NCBI RefSeq assembly: GCF_013393365.1
Contig: NZ_AP022321.1
Coordinates: 530,001-594,000, forward strand
Origin: Veillonella nakazawae
GTDB lineage: Bacteria; Bacillota; Negativicutes; Veillonellales; Veillonellaceae
Length of the DNA: 64,000 nt
Direction: 5' to 3'
The position numbers and the translations under genes are program-made. Under the pieces are notes generated by a model. It was given only the letters and a program-made list of their open reading frames with translations, ran no database searches and was not told the origin of the DNA. Shown here in pieces: positions 8,170 through 17,325 of this stretch (positions are counted from its first letter, which is position 1; each line of letters opens with the position of its first letter).

Positions 8170-8935
8170 TAAGCCTGTATCGGTACAACCATTAGTAGAT
8201 GTAGTAAAAGCCTTGCGAGCTCCTAATGGTTGCCCTTGGGATCAAAAACAGACTCATGAATCATTGCGTCGATATTTCATTGAAGAAACTTATGAAGTAG
8301 TAGATGCTATCGATAATAAAGATATGGCTAATCTTCGCGAAGAACTAGGTGATGTATTATTACAAGTTGTCTTTCACAGTCAATTAGCTGAAGAAGCTGG
8401 TCAGTTTACATTAGAAGATGTAATTAATGATGTGACTCAGAAGATGATTCGCCGTCATCCCCATGTTTTTGACCCTGAAAATAATGAAAAATCATACAGT
8501 TGGGACGAATTAAAGGCACAAGAAAAGAAAAATATACAAAAATCTGTATTAGATGGTGTATCTAAAAGTTTACCTGCTTTAGTGGCGGCTTATAAGTTGC
8601 AAGAAAAGGCTGCGAAGCTAGGTTTTGACTGGGATGAGCTCGATCCGGTTTGGGCGAAAGTTTCGGAAGAAATGGATGAATTTAAGGAGGCTATTGCCCA
8701 AAAAGATAGAGAAAATATGGAAAAAGAAGCGGGAGATGTGCTTTTTTCCTTGATTAATCTATTAAGATGGTATAAAATAAGCGGTGAAAATGCACTAAAT
8801 CGCACAAACACAAAGTTCCGACAGCGTTTTTTACATGTAGAAGCTTGTGTTAACCAAAGCGATCGCTCATGGGAAGACTTTTCATTAGCTGAGCTGGATG
8901 CTTTTTGGGAGGAGGCTAAAGTGCAGGAAAAGTAG
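8153..8935 (+). CDS. mazG: Nucleoside triphosphate pyrophosphohydrolase MazG
   Basis: MazG hydrolyses nucleoside triphosphates to monophosphates and pyrophosphate, cleaning the pool of aberrant dNTPs and lowering ppGpp in some bacteria. The 260-residue protein has two MazG domains. The first (about residues 20-115) carries the metal-binding EETYEVVDAID and EELGDVLLQVVFHSQ helices. The second (about 160-235) has EEMDEFKEAI and EAGDVLFSLINLLRW. An AAGGAGGAGG site lies within the end of the flippase gene. This arrangement next to spoVB-like and mfd genes is common in Firmicutes. Confidence 0.95.
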   Translation: MKNNTDKPVSVQPLVDVVKALRAPNGCPWDQKQTHESLRRYFIEETYEVVDAIDNKDMANLREELGDVLLQVVFHSQLAEEAGQFTLEDVINDVTQKMIRRHPHVFDPENNEKSYSWDELKAQEKKNIQKSVLDGVSKSLPALVAAYKLQEKAAKLGFDWDELDPVWAKVSEEMDEFKEAIAQKDRENMEKEAGDVLFSLINLLRWYKISGENALNRTNTKFRQRFLHVEACVNQSDRSWEDFSLAELDAFWEEAKVQEK

Positions 8936-8986
8936 CCTAGAGGTTTGCATACTTCTTAGGTATAGTATTTTTAAGGAGGTTCTGTC

Positions 8987-9286
8987 ATGAACAAAACAGA
9001 ATTAATCGCAAGTGTTGCACAAAAAACTGAATTAACTAAAAAAGACGCTGAAAAAGCGGTAAAAGCTGTATTTGACACAGTTGCTGAAGAATTAGCTGCT
9101 GGCGGTAAAGTACAAGTTATCGGCTTCGGTACATTCGAAGTTCGTGAACGCGCAGCTCGTGAAGGCCGTAACCCACAAAACGGTAAAACTATCACAATCG
9201 CAGCTTCCAAATCCCCTGCATTCAAAGCTGGTAAAGGTTTGAAAGAACAAGTTAACGCTGCAAAAGCTAAAAAACGCAAAAAATAA
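8987..9286 (+). CDS. hup: DNA-binding protein HU
   Basis: HU is a small dimeric nucleoid protein that bends DNA. The 99-residue sequence starts [20 protein letters not shown]. It contains the beta-arm signature [21 protein letters not shown] and ends in a Lys-rich tail, slightly longer than the usual 90 residues. A strong AAGGAGG site lies eight bases before the ATG. Codon use is strongly biased, as expected for an abundant protein. A good terminator follows directly, so it is probably expressed alone or at the end of the mfd operon. Confidence 0.97.
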   Translation: MNKTELIASVAQKTELTKKDAEKAVKAVFDTVAEELAAGGKVQVIGFGTFEVRERAAREGRNPQNGKTITIAASKSPAFKAGKGLKEQVNAAKAKKRKK

Positions 9287-9301
9287 TCTTTAATGGATTG
9301 G

Positions 9302-9329
9302 AAAGAGACCTTTCGAGGTCTCTTTTTTT
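9302..9329 (+). terminator. Terminator after HU gene
   Basis: AAAGAGACC/GGTCTCTTT around TTTCGA, followed by T residues. Confidence 0.9.
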
Positions 9330-9368
9330 CGTCTATTTATGGTATAATGCACAGAGAAAGGGTGTACT

Positions 9369-10532
9369 ATGAATAACGAAAGATCACGGAAGGTTCTCAT
9401 CGTGTCCGCTTCTATTGGGACAGGACATATGCAGGCCGCCAGAGCCATAGAAGAATATTGGAAAGAGAAAGAGCCACAAGCGTCCATAACGCATGTAGAC
9501 TTTCTTGATACAGAAACCATGTCTGTAGAGCATTTGATCAAGGGCACATATATTAAGATGATTGACGTATTTCCTATGCTATATGATATGATTTATCGCG
9601 TATCAAAAGGGGAAAAACGAGGTACGATTTTACAAACTGCATTGTCATACCTATTGAAAAGCCGCATGCTTAAGTTGGTGCAACAAGAAGAACCAGATGT
9701 GATGGTATTTACTCATCCATTCCCATGTGGTGCAGCGTCTATCTTAAAACGTCAAGGTCATATCGATGTACCATTAGTGGCTATCATGACGGACTTTAGT
9801 AGTCATCAATTTTGGCTATATCCACAAATTGATACATACTATGTAGCTACTGAATCGATGGTAGATGAAATGGTATCGTCTGGTATCGATGCCTCACGTA
9901 TCCATGTATCAGGGATTCCAGTGCGTCGTGCCTTCTTCCGTGATGCTATTGAAGAATATAGCTTAGAGGAACCCATAAAAGTGCTCGTTATGGGTGGGGG
10001 CCTTGGATTGGGTTCTCTAGAAACGGCATTAAAACACTTAGATGAAGTTAATGGCATTGATGAAATTACTGTTGTAGCCGGTCAAAATACATCTCTTTAT
10101 GAATCCTTAGTTACCCTTAGTGAATCTATGCGTACTAAGACTATTGTGTATGGATATACTACGAATATTTCGGAGCTTATGAAATCCTCTTCCTTGCTGG
10201 TAACAAAGCCTGGTGCATTAACCTGTATGGAGGCTGTTACAATTGGTTTACCTATGGTGTTCTTTAATGCTATTCCAGGGCAAGAAGAGGCTAATGCAGA
10301 GCTATTAGAACAACGAGGTTGTGCTCGTTGGGCTCGTGATATTCATAACTTAGAAGATGTTGTGACAGCCCTTCTTATCAATTCACCACGACTTCAACAG
10401 ATGTCTGAGCGCGCTCGTGAATGGCATGTTGATGGTGCAGCGAATATCGTAAATAGCTTAATTGAAATTCTAGATGCTACTGATACGGGCGAATCTGTTG
10501 AACTAGTAAAGGCGGAAGAGTCTATTAACTAA
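9369..10532 (+). CDS. MGDG synthase-type processive glycosyltransferase
   Basis: The 387-residue protein matches the GT28 group that includes plant MGDG synthase and Bacillus UgtP, which transfer a sugar from a UDP-sugar to diacylglycerol. The N-terminal domain begins with VLIVSASIGTGHMQAARAIE, the acceptor-binding loop of this family. The C-terminal domain has VLVMGGGLGLGSLE and TKPGALTCMEAV with GLPMVFFNAIPGQEEAN, the nucleotide-sugar site. The likely product is a membrane glycolipid, but the sugar cannot be told from sequence. TATAAT at 9343-9348 and an AAAGGGTG site precede the ATG. It appears to be a single-gene unit. Confidence 0.85.
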   Translation: MNNERSRKVLIVSASIGTGHMQAARAIEEYWKEKEPQASITHVDFLDTETMSVEHLIKGTYIKMIDVFPMLYDMIYRVSKGEKRGTILQTALSYLLKSRMLKLVQQEEPDVMVFTHPFPCGAASILKRQGHIDVPLVAIMTDFSSHQFWLYPQIDTYYVATESMVDEMVSSGIDASRIHVSGIPVRRAFFRDAIEEYSLEEPIKVLVMGGGLGLGSLETALKHLDEVNGIDEITVVAGQNTSLYESLVTLSESMRTKTIVYGYTTNISELMKSSSLLVTKPGALTCMEAVTIGLPMVFFNAIPGQEEANAELLEQRGCARWARDIHNLEDVVTALLINSPRLQQMSERAREWHVDGAANIVNSLIEILDATDTGESVELVKAEESIN

Positions 10533-10627
10533 TCTCTTGTAGTGGCTAGTACGAATATAATTAGCTATTGATAATGAACGTATATCTAGATTAGTAATAT
10601 ATAGATATTAGTAGCTTTATATGAAAT

Positions 10628-10658
10628 AAAAAGCGATGACTCTTAGGTCATCGCTTTT
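10628..10658. terminator. Bidirectional terminator between convergent genes
   Basis: AAAGCGATGAC/GTCATCGCTTT around TCTTAG with A and T flanks. It can serve the glycosyltransferase on the plus strand and the acidic protein on the minus strand. Confidence 0.85.
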
Positions 10659-10661
10659 GCT

Positions 10662-10982
10662 TTATTGGTATTGTTCAATATGTTCTTGTCGAATTTTTTG
10701 AAGTGTTTCTAAGAATGTATCTGTGCTTTCAGCACTGTCCAACAAGTCTTTTAGTTGGTAGGAATCATCTAGGGTCACACTCCATTGGAAGGAGTCGTTA
10801 TCGTCGTACACATTGAATACGATTGGCATCTCTAAATCCTCTGGCAAATGACCGTCATCATCGGACACAGTTGCATAGGTGCCATCTTCCAAGAGCTCTG
10901 TAAATAATGTATCATACCCATCGATATCGATAAGTTCAAAATTGATAGTTTCATAAAAGTCTAAAACGCTATCTACTGCCAT
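10662..10982 (-). CDS. Small acidic protein of unknown function
   Basis: This 106-residue, strongly acidic protein is rich in Asp and Glu, with a beta-strand-like pattern (FELIDIDGYDTLFTELLEDGTY, VFNVYDDNDSFQWSV). The layout faintly recalls DUF1292-type proteins, but the match is too weak to name. No signal or membrane segment is present. A strong GAGGAGGT site precedes the ATG on the minus strand. It is convergent with the glycosyltransferase and divergent from the ABC-F gene. Confidence 0.7.
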   Translation of the reverse strand: MAVDSVLDFYETINFELIDIDGYDTLFTELLEDGTYATVSDDDGHLPEDLEMPIVFNVYDDNDSFQWSVTLDDSYQLKDLLDSAESTDTFLETLQKIRQEHIEQYQ

Positions 10983-11094
10983 GTGGACCTCCTCATGAAT
11001 ATATACGTTACGTTTATTCTACTGACGGCGTCTGTTACTGTCAATGGTAATGTGTAGTATAATAAATAACAGAATGACATAATAGGAGCATACG

Positions 11095-13101
11095 ATGAAC
11101 GTTATTAGTTTACAAAATATAGAAAAATCATATGGCACACGACTGCTGTTTAAAGATGTGAATATTACTTTCACCACAGACAAACGGCTAGGTCTTGTAG
11201 GGATTAATGGGACGGGTAAGTCTACATTCCTAAAAATTTTGGCAGCACAAATGGAGCCTGATAAGGGTAGCATTGAGCGGAATGGTAAGGCGAGTATTCA
11301 TTATTTGGCTCAAACCCCAGAGTTTGATCCAGAATCAACTTTGCTAGAAGCTGTTCTTGATGGAGACCATCCTCGTTTGCGGATGGTGCAATCTTTTGAA
11401 CGCATTAGTCGTGAATATCGTGAAATGCAAGAGTCTGGTAGCGAGGATAGTAAAATATCGCGTAACTATATGAATGCGTTAGAACAAATGGATCAACAAG
11501 ATGGATGGCAGGTAGAGCAAGAGGCTCGTATTATTTTAACTAAATTAGGCTTTCCTGAGATGGATCAAAAAGTGGCTATGTTATCTGGTGGTCAAAAGCG
11601 TCGTCTCGCGTTAGGACAGGCATTATTATATCCTTGTGACCTATTATTGTTAGACGAACCGACAAACCATTTAGATGAAGATAGTATCGACTGGCTTGAG
11701 TCCTACTTAAGTGCTCGCCAAGGAGGCCTATTAATCAGTACTCATGATAGATATTTCCTGGACTCTGTATGTAATGGAATTTTAGAGCTTTCTAATCGTC
11801 GTATGTATCAATATGACGGTAATTACGAAGAATTTATTGCCTTGAAGGCTGATCGAGAGGCTCGCGAGGCCGCTACGGAAGAGAAACGCCGTCAGTTCTT
11901 GAAACGAGAAATCGAATGGGTACGTCGTGGGGCTTTGGCGAGAACGACGAAACAAAAGGCTCGTTTAGACCGCTATGAAAAACTTAAGAATATGGAGAAA
12001 ACTAGACGTCCCGATCAAATGGATTCCATTGCTTTAAAAACGCGTTTAGGGAAAACCATTTTTGATATTGAACATTTAGAGTTCTACTTTGGTGAGCGCC
12101 CTATGATTAAGGATTTTACCTACCATGTAGTGCGTCATGATCGTATTGGTATTGTAGGCCCTAATGGTGTTGGCAAGTCTACCTTTATGAATATTCTTGA
12201 TGGAACCTATGAACCTACAAACGGTACTATTGGTAAGGGCGAGACCGTTCGCATTGCCCATTTCAAACAAGAACTACCAGAGTTTGATGAAGATATGCGT
12301 GTTCTTGATTATATTCGCGAAGATCATTCCTATATGGTTCTGGGCGATGGTTCTACGTTGAGTGCTGGTCAGATTCTTGAACGATTCCTTTTCACACCAG
12401 AGCTACATGGTGTGCCGATTCGTAAGCTTTCAGGCGGTGAACGACGTCGCTTATATCTATTGAAATTGCTTATGAGCGCTCCTAATGTTTTATTACTAGA
12501 TGAACCGACCAATGATCTTGATATTCCTACATTAGAGGTGCTAGAGGACTTCCTTGATTCCTTTAGTGGGGTCATTATCACAGTGTGCCATGATCGTTAC
12601 TTCTTAGACCGTGTTGTGGACAAACTCTTTGTTTTTAGTGGTGATGGTCAAATTGAAATTGTTCACGGCTCCTATTCCGATTACAAGGATTCTTTAGATG
12701 AAAGTAGTGGTGGAAAGCGCCCATTCTACATGGCTAATACTGATACATCTATTGCTTCTAAAACTGATAAAACTAACAAATCTGAAACTAGTACTGGATC
12801 TGATGATTCATCATTAAGTACTTCGGTAGATGGTAGTGATAGTAATATGGCTACATTTGGGGAAGATACTTTTAAAGAAACACCGAAGAAGGGACTCAAT
12901 AAAGCGGAAGAAGCAGAGTATGCTAACATTATGGATGAGTTACCTAAATTAGAGCATTTAGTAAAGGGGCTCGATGTCATGATTAGTCAAGTTGCTACTG
13001 ATTATGAAAAGATGCAATCCTTGATGGCTGAGCGAGAAGAGACTCAATCCCAAATAGATGCGCTCACAGAACGGTGGATGGAATTAGAAGAACGCCTATA
13101 A
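11095..13101 (+). CDS. ABC-F family ATPase (Uup/EttA type)
   Basis: ABC-F proteins have two ABC ATPase domains and no membrane part; they act on the ribosome in translation quality control, or in antibiotic protection for some members. Domain 1 has Walker A GINGTGKST at residues 36-44 and signature LSGGQKRR. Domain 2 has GPNGVGKST near 355-364 and LSGGERRR. Between them lies the charged P-site tRNA interaction motif linker (residues about 245-310, rich in Arg/Lys/Glu). A Ser/Thr-rich linker leads to a C-terminal coiled coil (about 600-668) as in Uup. I would not call it a resistance gene from sequence alone. Confidence 0.93.
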   Translation: MNVISLQNIEKSYGTRLLFKDVNITFTTDKRLGLVGINGTGKSTFLKILAAQMEPDKGSIERNGKASIHYLAQTPEFDPESTLLEAVLDGDHPRLRMVQSFERISREYREMQESGSEDSKISRNYMNALEQMDQQDGWQVEQEARIILTKLGFPEMDQKVAMLSGGQKRRLALGQALLYPCDLLLLDEPTNHLDEDSIDWLESYLSARQGGLLISTHDRYFLDSVCNGILELSNRRMYQYDGNYEEFIALKADREAREAATEEKRRQFLKREIEWVRRGALARTTKQKARLDRYEKLKNMEKTRRPDQMDSIALKTRLGKTIFDIEHLEFYFGERPMIKDFTYHVVRHDRIGIVGPNGVGKSTFMNILDGTYEPTNGTIGKGETVRIAHFKQELPEFDEDMRVLDYIREDHSYMVLGDGSTLSAGQILERFLFTPELHGVPIRKLSGGERRRLYLLKLLMSAPNVLLLDEPTNDLDIPTLEVLEDFLDSFSGVIITVCHDRYFLDRVVDKLFVFSGDGQIEIVHGSYSDYKDSLDESSGGKRPFYMANTDTSIASKTDKTNKSETSTGSDDSSLSTSVDGSDSNMATFGEDTFKETPKKGLNKAEEAEYANIMDELPKLEHLVKGLDVMISQVATDYEKMQSLMAEREETQSQIDALTERWMELEERL

Positions 13102-13160
13102 TTCCTTGTATCATGTGATTTTTTAATATCTGTTATGCAAAGGAATTACATGTAAATTTA

Positions 13161-13189
13161 TTGATAAAAATCACAATGTATAGTATAAT
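13161..13189 (+). promoter_or_regulatory. Promoter of the hydrogenase gene
   Basis: TTGATA (13161-13166), a 17-base spacer and TATAAT (13184-13189), 45 bases before the ATG. Confidence 0.7.
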
Positions 13190-13233
13190 TTCATCAATTA
13201 ACGATAACAACGTTACCTAAGTAGGAGGAACTC

Positions 13234-14703
13234 ATGAGTAAGTACCAATTTTTAGACCGTCGTGTACCTATTGAAGACGGTAATATTGCATTAGTTCAAG
13301 ATTTGTCCAAATGTAAAAACTGCTCTTTATGTCGTAAAGCTTGTGCTGTAGACATGGGCGTATTTGATTATTATGACTTAACAACTAATGGGGATCATCC
13401 AATTTGTATTCATTGCGGTCAATGTGCATCTATTTGTCCATTCGATTCCATCAATGAACGCTCTGAAATTGATGAAGTAAAAGCAGCTATTGCTGACCCT
13501 AATAAAATCGTCGTTTTCCAAACTGCACCTGCTGTACGTGTTGGCTTAGGTGAAGAGTTCGGTCTTGATGCGGGTACATTCGTAGAAGGTAAAATGGTAG
13601 CTGCTCTTCGTAAATTGGGTGGCGACTATATTTTAGATACAAACTTTGGTGCTGACATGACTATCATGGAGGAAGCATCTGAATTGTTGGAACGCGTTAT
13701 CAATAGTGATGCGGTATTGCCTCAATTCACATCTTGCTGTCCTGCTTGGGTTAAGTTTGCTGAAACATTCTATCCAGAATTCTTGCCAAACTTGTCTACA
13801 GCTAAGAGTCCAATTGCAATGCAAGCGCCTACACAAAAAACATATTTTGCTGAAAAAATGGGCCTTGATGCAAAACAAATCGTTGCTGTTGCAGTAACAC
13901 CTTGTACAGCTAAGAAATTCGAAATTCGTCGCGATGAAATGAACTCCTCTGCTGAATACTGGGATGTACCAGAAATGCGCGATACAGACTACTGTATTAC
14001 TACACGTGAACTTGCAAAATGGTTACGTGCAGAAGAAATCAACTTTGATGAATTAGAAGATTCTGCATTTGATCCATTGATGGGTGAAGCATCTGGTGGT
14101 GGTATCATCTTCGGTAATACTGGTGGTGTTATGGAAGCGGCTATGCGTGCGGCTTACAAATTTGCAACTGGTGAAGATGCACCTCAAACATTGATCCCAT
14201 TTGAAGCAATTCGCGGTATGGATGGTGCTCGTGAAGCAGACGTAGTGATTGGTGATAAAACATTACATGTAGCGGCTGTTCATGGTACAGGTAACTTGCG
14301 TAAATTCATCGAACGCATGCGTGCAGAAAACATCCATTATGACTTCATTGAAGTAATGGCTTGCCGTGGTGGCTGTATCGGTGGTGGTGGTCAACCACGC
14401 GTTAAATTACCGATGGCTGATAAAGCTCGTGAAGCTCGTATTGCGTCCTTGTATACTCGCGATGCAGAGGTACAAGTGAAAGCAGCTTGTGATAATCCAG
14501 ATATTCAAAAATTATATGCTGAGTTCTTCGATGGCAAACCTATGAGCCATAAAGCTCATCACATGTTACATACCACATTTGTGAGCCGTGCAGAAGACTT
14601 AGGTCCTAATGGTGCTTGTACGCCTGCTACATGCCCAACATCTGTGCCTAATTTGAAAAAGGCAGCAGAAGCGGCTAAAGCTGCAGCAGAAGCTAATAAC
14701 TAA
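13234..14703 (+). CDS. hydA: [FeFe] hydrogenase, monomeric
   Basis: The enzyme reduces protons to H2 or the reverse, using reduced ferredoxin. The N-terminus has two [4Fe-4S] ferredoxin motifs (Cys27, 30, 33, 37 and Cys58, 61, 64, 68). The H-cluster motifs follow: TSCCPAW with Cys168/169, TPCTAKKFE with Cys224, and MACRGGCIGGGGQP with Cys377/381. All cluster ligands are present. The usual Met of the second motif (MPC) is Thr here, as seen in some [FeFe] subgroups. The C-terminus is Ala/Lys-rich. Neither bifurcating HydB/HydC partners nor maturases HydEFG are nearby. It has its own promoter, an AGGAGG site and a terminator, so it is a single-gene unit, probably disposing of electrons from fermentation. 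Confidence 0.95.
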   Translation: MSKYQFLDRRVPIEDGNIALVQDLSKCKNCSLCRKACAVDMGVFDYYDLTTNGDHPICIHCGQCASICPFDSINERSEIDEVKAAIADPNKIVVFQTAPAVRVGLGEEFGLDAGTFVEGKMVAALRKLGGDYILDTNFGADMTIMEEASELLERVINSDAVLPQFTSCCPAWVKFAETFYPEFLPNLSTAKSPIAMQAPTQKTYFAEKMGLDAKQIVAVAVTPCTAKKFEIRRDEMNSSAEYWDVPEMRDTDYCITTRELAKWLRAEEINFDELEDSAFDPLMGEASGGGIIFGNTGGVMEAAMRAAYKFATGEDAPQTLIPFEAIRGMDGAREADVVIGDKTLHVAAVHGTGNLRKFIERMRAENIHYDFIEVMACRGGCIGGGGQPRVKLPMADKAREARIASLYTRDAEVQVKAACDNPDIQKLYAEFFDGKPMSHKAHHMLHTTFVSRAEDLGPNGACTPATCPTSVPNLKKAAEAAKAAAEANN

Positions 14704-14803
14704 TAGGTAAAAAATAGTAACAGTAATAATTAACCGTATTTCTAACTGTTAACTGTTGTAATTAGTTGCTATATACTATAAAAGCTCGTATGTGGCTTAA
14801 GTT

Positions 14804-14846
14804 AAAAAGCAGATAGTTGATAATTTATCAGCTATCTGCTTTTTTA
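14804..14846 (+). terminator. Terminator after hydA
   Basis: A stem of about 20 bp (AAAAAGCAGATAG... with ...CTATCTGCTTTTT, one G-U) is followed by T residues. Confidence 0.85.
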
Positions 14847-14872
14847 TTGTCTTTAGACTTGTAGGGGATGTT

Positions 14873-15019
14873 ATGAAGAATCATAGAACTATTCACCTTA
14901 CGAGTTATTGTGATCTAGAATATTTAGAAAGTACACCTATGATACGTAAATACTATTATAGTTGTTTTCACAGAATGAGATACTATATATGCCATATACG
15001 CATAGGGGTTAAAATATAG
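14873..15019 (+). CDS. Possible 48-residue small protein
   Basis: An ATG frame with an AGGGGA sequence six bases upstream encodes a basic, Tyr- and Cys-rich peptide (for example RKYYYSCFHRMRYYICHIRI). It lies in the 406-base gap between hydA and the phosphate genes. I see no similarity to a known family, and no clear promoter. The binding site is the only positive evidence. Confidence 0.2.
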   Translation: MKNHRTIHLTSYCDLEYLESTPMIRKYYYSCFHRMRYYICHIRIGVKI

Positions 15020-15109
15020 AGCATGGTAAATTGTTTAGGAATTATTGTTAGTGTGCTATAATTAAATTATATTTATAGAAGCAATCAATACTGTTTCAGG
15101 AGGATCTTC

Positions 15110-15739
15110 ATGGCTTTTAAATTAAAAGGAAAAGAAGAAAAATTTTTCAGTATTTTAGAAAATCATGCTGCTCTTACATATGAAAGCGCAGAGATGATGG
15201 AACGTGTGTTTAAAGGCGAAATCTCTAAAGAAGAGGCTTTTCTTGAAATTGATACAAAGGAAAAAGCAGCCGATGAATTAGTAACCGAAACTGTAGAACG
15301 TTTGCGTAAAACATTCATCACTCCAATGGATCGCGAAGATATTCAGCTTCTAATCGACCAATTGGATACTACATTGGATAATATTAAAGAAATCATGGAT
15401 AAAATGGTTATGTACCACGTTGGTAAGCCAAGTGATGGTGCTATCCGTATGAGTGAAATCGTTGTAAAATGCGTTAAGCATATTAATAAATCTATTGGTT
15501 ATATGGGTAGCCTTAAAAAGGACCATGTGAAGGTAGAAGGCCGTGTACACCAAGTATTGAAACTTGAGTCTGAAGCGGATAATATTTACCACGAAGAAAT
15601 GGCTAAACTCTTTACTGAGTGTACAGATCCTATTGAAATTATCAAATGGAAGGAAATCCTTAGTGCCATGGAGGATGTAATCGATGGTTGCGAAGATTTG
15701 GTTGGTACATTCCGCCGGGTAGTATTGAAATATGCTTGA
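15110..15739 (+). CDS. DUF47 PhoU-like regulator of phosphate transporter
   Basis: The 209-residue all-helical protein belongs to the DUF47/PhoU-related family (Pit accessory protein). Such proteins bind metal through acidic residues and are usually encoded next to PiT transporters, whose activity they are thought to tune. Pattern residues include EKAADELVTETVERLRKTFITPMDREDI near 45-75, and ESEADNIYHEEMAKLF further on. An AGGAGGATC site precedes the ATG. It overlaps the PiT gene by eight bases, which supports a joint function. Confidence 0.88.
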   Translation: MAFKLKGKEEKFFSILENHAALTYESAEMMERVFKGEISKEEAFLEIDTKEKAADELVTETVERLRKTFITPMDREDIQLLIDQLDTTLDNIKEIMDKMVMYHVGKPSDGAIRMSEIVVKCVKHINKSIGYMGSLKKDHVKVEGRVHQVLKLESEADNIYHEEMAKLFTECTDPIEIIKWKEILSAMEDVIDGCEDLVGTFRRVVLKYA

Positions 15740-16730
15740 TGCTCATTATTTAGTATGGCTAGTAGTATTTTTAGCGTTAGCCTTCGACTATATCAATGGC
15801 TTCCACGATACGGCGAACGCCATTGCTACATCTGTTTCGACCCGTGCTATTGAGCCTAAAAAGGCAATTATGATGACTGCGGCACTCAATTTCTTGGGGG
15901 CCATGGTTAGTACAGGCGTTGCAAAGACAATCGGTGGTGACATCGTAATGTCTGCGTCTCTCATTAATAGTGCGATTATCTCAGCGGCTCTTATTGGTGC
16001 CATAACATGGAACTTGCTTACATGGTATTGGGGGATTCCTAGTTCCTCATCTCATGCTCTTATCGGTGGTATCATCGGTGCTGTAGGTTGGTCCGTAGGG
16101 TTCGATGCTTTAAATGAGGCAGGGATTATAAAGATTTTCTTATCCCTTATTTTATCTCCAATTGTAGCCATGATTGGTGGCTATATTGTGATGAAAGTAT
16201 TGTTGCTTATCTTTGGTAGATTTTCTCCAATTACATTGAATGATCGATTTAGATCCATGCAAATTGTATCTGCTATCATGATGGCCTTTTCTCATGGTTC
16301 TAATGATGCGCAAAAGGCGATGGGGATTATTACCTTAACATTACTTAGTGGCGGCTTTATCGATACATTAGAGGTACCAGTATGGGTTAAACTTTGTTGT
16401 GCTACGGCTATGGCCATGGGTACAGCAGTAGGCGGTTGGAAAATCATCTCTACTATGGGGACTAAGATTTTCAAATTGGAAACTATCAATGGTTTTGCTG
16501 CTGACTTAAACTCTGCCATCACTATTTTTACAGCTACATTCTTACATTTACCTGTAAGTACTACACACGTTGTAAGTGGTTCCTTGCTAGGCGTTGGTTC
16601 CTCTAAACGTTTGAAAGCTGTTAACTGGGGCGTAGCAAGATCTATGGTATTGGCGTGGTTTGTAACAATTCCACTATCTGGTATTGTAGCAGCTATCGCA
16701 TATGAAGTAGGTCATTTACTATTTGGTTAA
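15732..16730 (+). CDS. pit: Inorganic phosphate transporter, PiT family
   Basis: The 332-residue membrane protein has about ten membrane segments and the PiT signature repeats: GFHDTANAIATSV near the N-terminus and its inverted-repeat partner FSHGSNDAQKAMGIITL. PiT carriers import metal-phosphate by cation symport at the cytoplasmic membrane. The start overlaps the DUF47 gene, so the two are translationally coupled. The length fits the short bacterial PiT group. A terminator follows within 20 bases. Confidence 0.93.
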   Translation: MLDAHYLVWLVVFLALAFDYINGFHDTANAIATSVSTRAIEPKKAIMMTAALNFLGAMVSTGVAKTIGGDIVMSASLINSAIISAALIGAITWNLLTWYWGIPSSSSHALIGGIIGAVGWSVGFDALNEAGIIKIFLSLILSPIVAMIGGYIVMKVLLLIFGRFSPITLNDRFRSMQIVSAIMMAFSHGSNDAQKAMGIITLTLLSGGFIDTLEVPVWVKLCCATAMAMGTAVGGWKIISTMGTKIFKLETINGFAADLNSAITIFTATFLHLPVSTTHVVSGSLLGVGSSKRLKAVNWGVARSMVLAWFVTIPLSGIVAAIAYEVGHLLFG

Positions 16731-16749
16731 TACAATCATATATAGAAAT

Positions 16750-16777
16750 AAAAAGACTGCGAAAGCAGTCTTTTTTT
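16750..16777 (+). terminator. Terminator after PiT
   Basis: AAAAGACTGC/GCAGTCTTTT around GAAA, followed by T residues. Confidence 0.9.
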
Positions 16778-17073
16778 CTGTAGTTAAAGTATTAAATTGA
16801 TTAAGTTATCCCATTTGTTGATGAGATTTTAAGACTTCAATTTGACTAGTTGTATCTAGTATGTAATCAAAGAATATAGGTATACATTAGATTTTAAATA
16901 CTATATTCTATAAAAGCGATTTATCTATATTTGGCAACGTTGATGTTACAATTCAAGTTGAGAATAGGAAAATGCTTATAAATATGTGCTTTTCTTGATT
17001 ATGCATTTTATTAATAAATGCAGTTTATTACACGTTTAAAGACTATTATGAGATTATTTATAATGAATAGATA
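16778..17073. other. AT-rich intergenic region
   Basis: No gene is visible. Two small palindromes are present: ACTAG/CTAGT in the 16840s-16850s, and GCATTT/AAATGC near 17001-17025. Confidence 0.4.
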
Positions 17074-17102
17074 TTGCATACTTATGTATGAGCGGTTATA
17101 CT
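17074..17102 (+). promoter_or_regulatory. Promoter upstream of the small GRP-motif protein
   Basis: TTGCAT (17074-17079), a 17-base spacer and TATACT (17097-17102). Confidence 0.6.
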
Positions 17103-17144
17103 ATCGGTAGAAGGAGTTTTTCAAGTGAAAAGTGAGGTATGTAT

Positions 17145-17318
17145 ATGGCATGGGGTGGAACTAGACGCGGTGCCGGGCGCCCACGTAATCCGATTAAACG
17201 TATTGGTAGAACCATTCGACTCAGTGATGAAGAGTTTCTTTCACTCAAACCATTAATTATGGCTATTAAGGCAAATAATGATAAACGATATAGGCAACAA
17301 TATAATCGAAATAGATAA
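17145..17318 (+). CDS. Small basic protein with GAGRP motif and RHH-like segment
   Basis: The 57-residue product begins MAWGGTRRGAGRPRN. The GG-R-GAGRP pattern is an AT-hook-like start found in small DNA-binding proteins of phages and mobile elements. RTIRLSDEEFLSLKPLI after it resembles a ribbon-helix-helix strand and first helix. The sequence GTGAGG lies 7-8 bases before this ATG; a second in-frame ATG at 17139 is too close to it. A promoter lies 43 bases upstream. A competing frame (GTG 17125, AAGGAG upstream) is also open for 43 codons but has no recognisable pattern. DNA binding is inferred. Confidence 0.5.
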   Translation: MAWGGTRRGAGRPRNPIKRIGRTIRLSDEEFLSLKPLIMAIKANNDKRYRQQYNRNR

Positions 17319-17325
17319 AAAAGGC

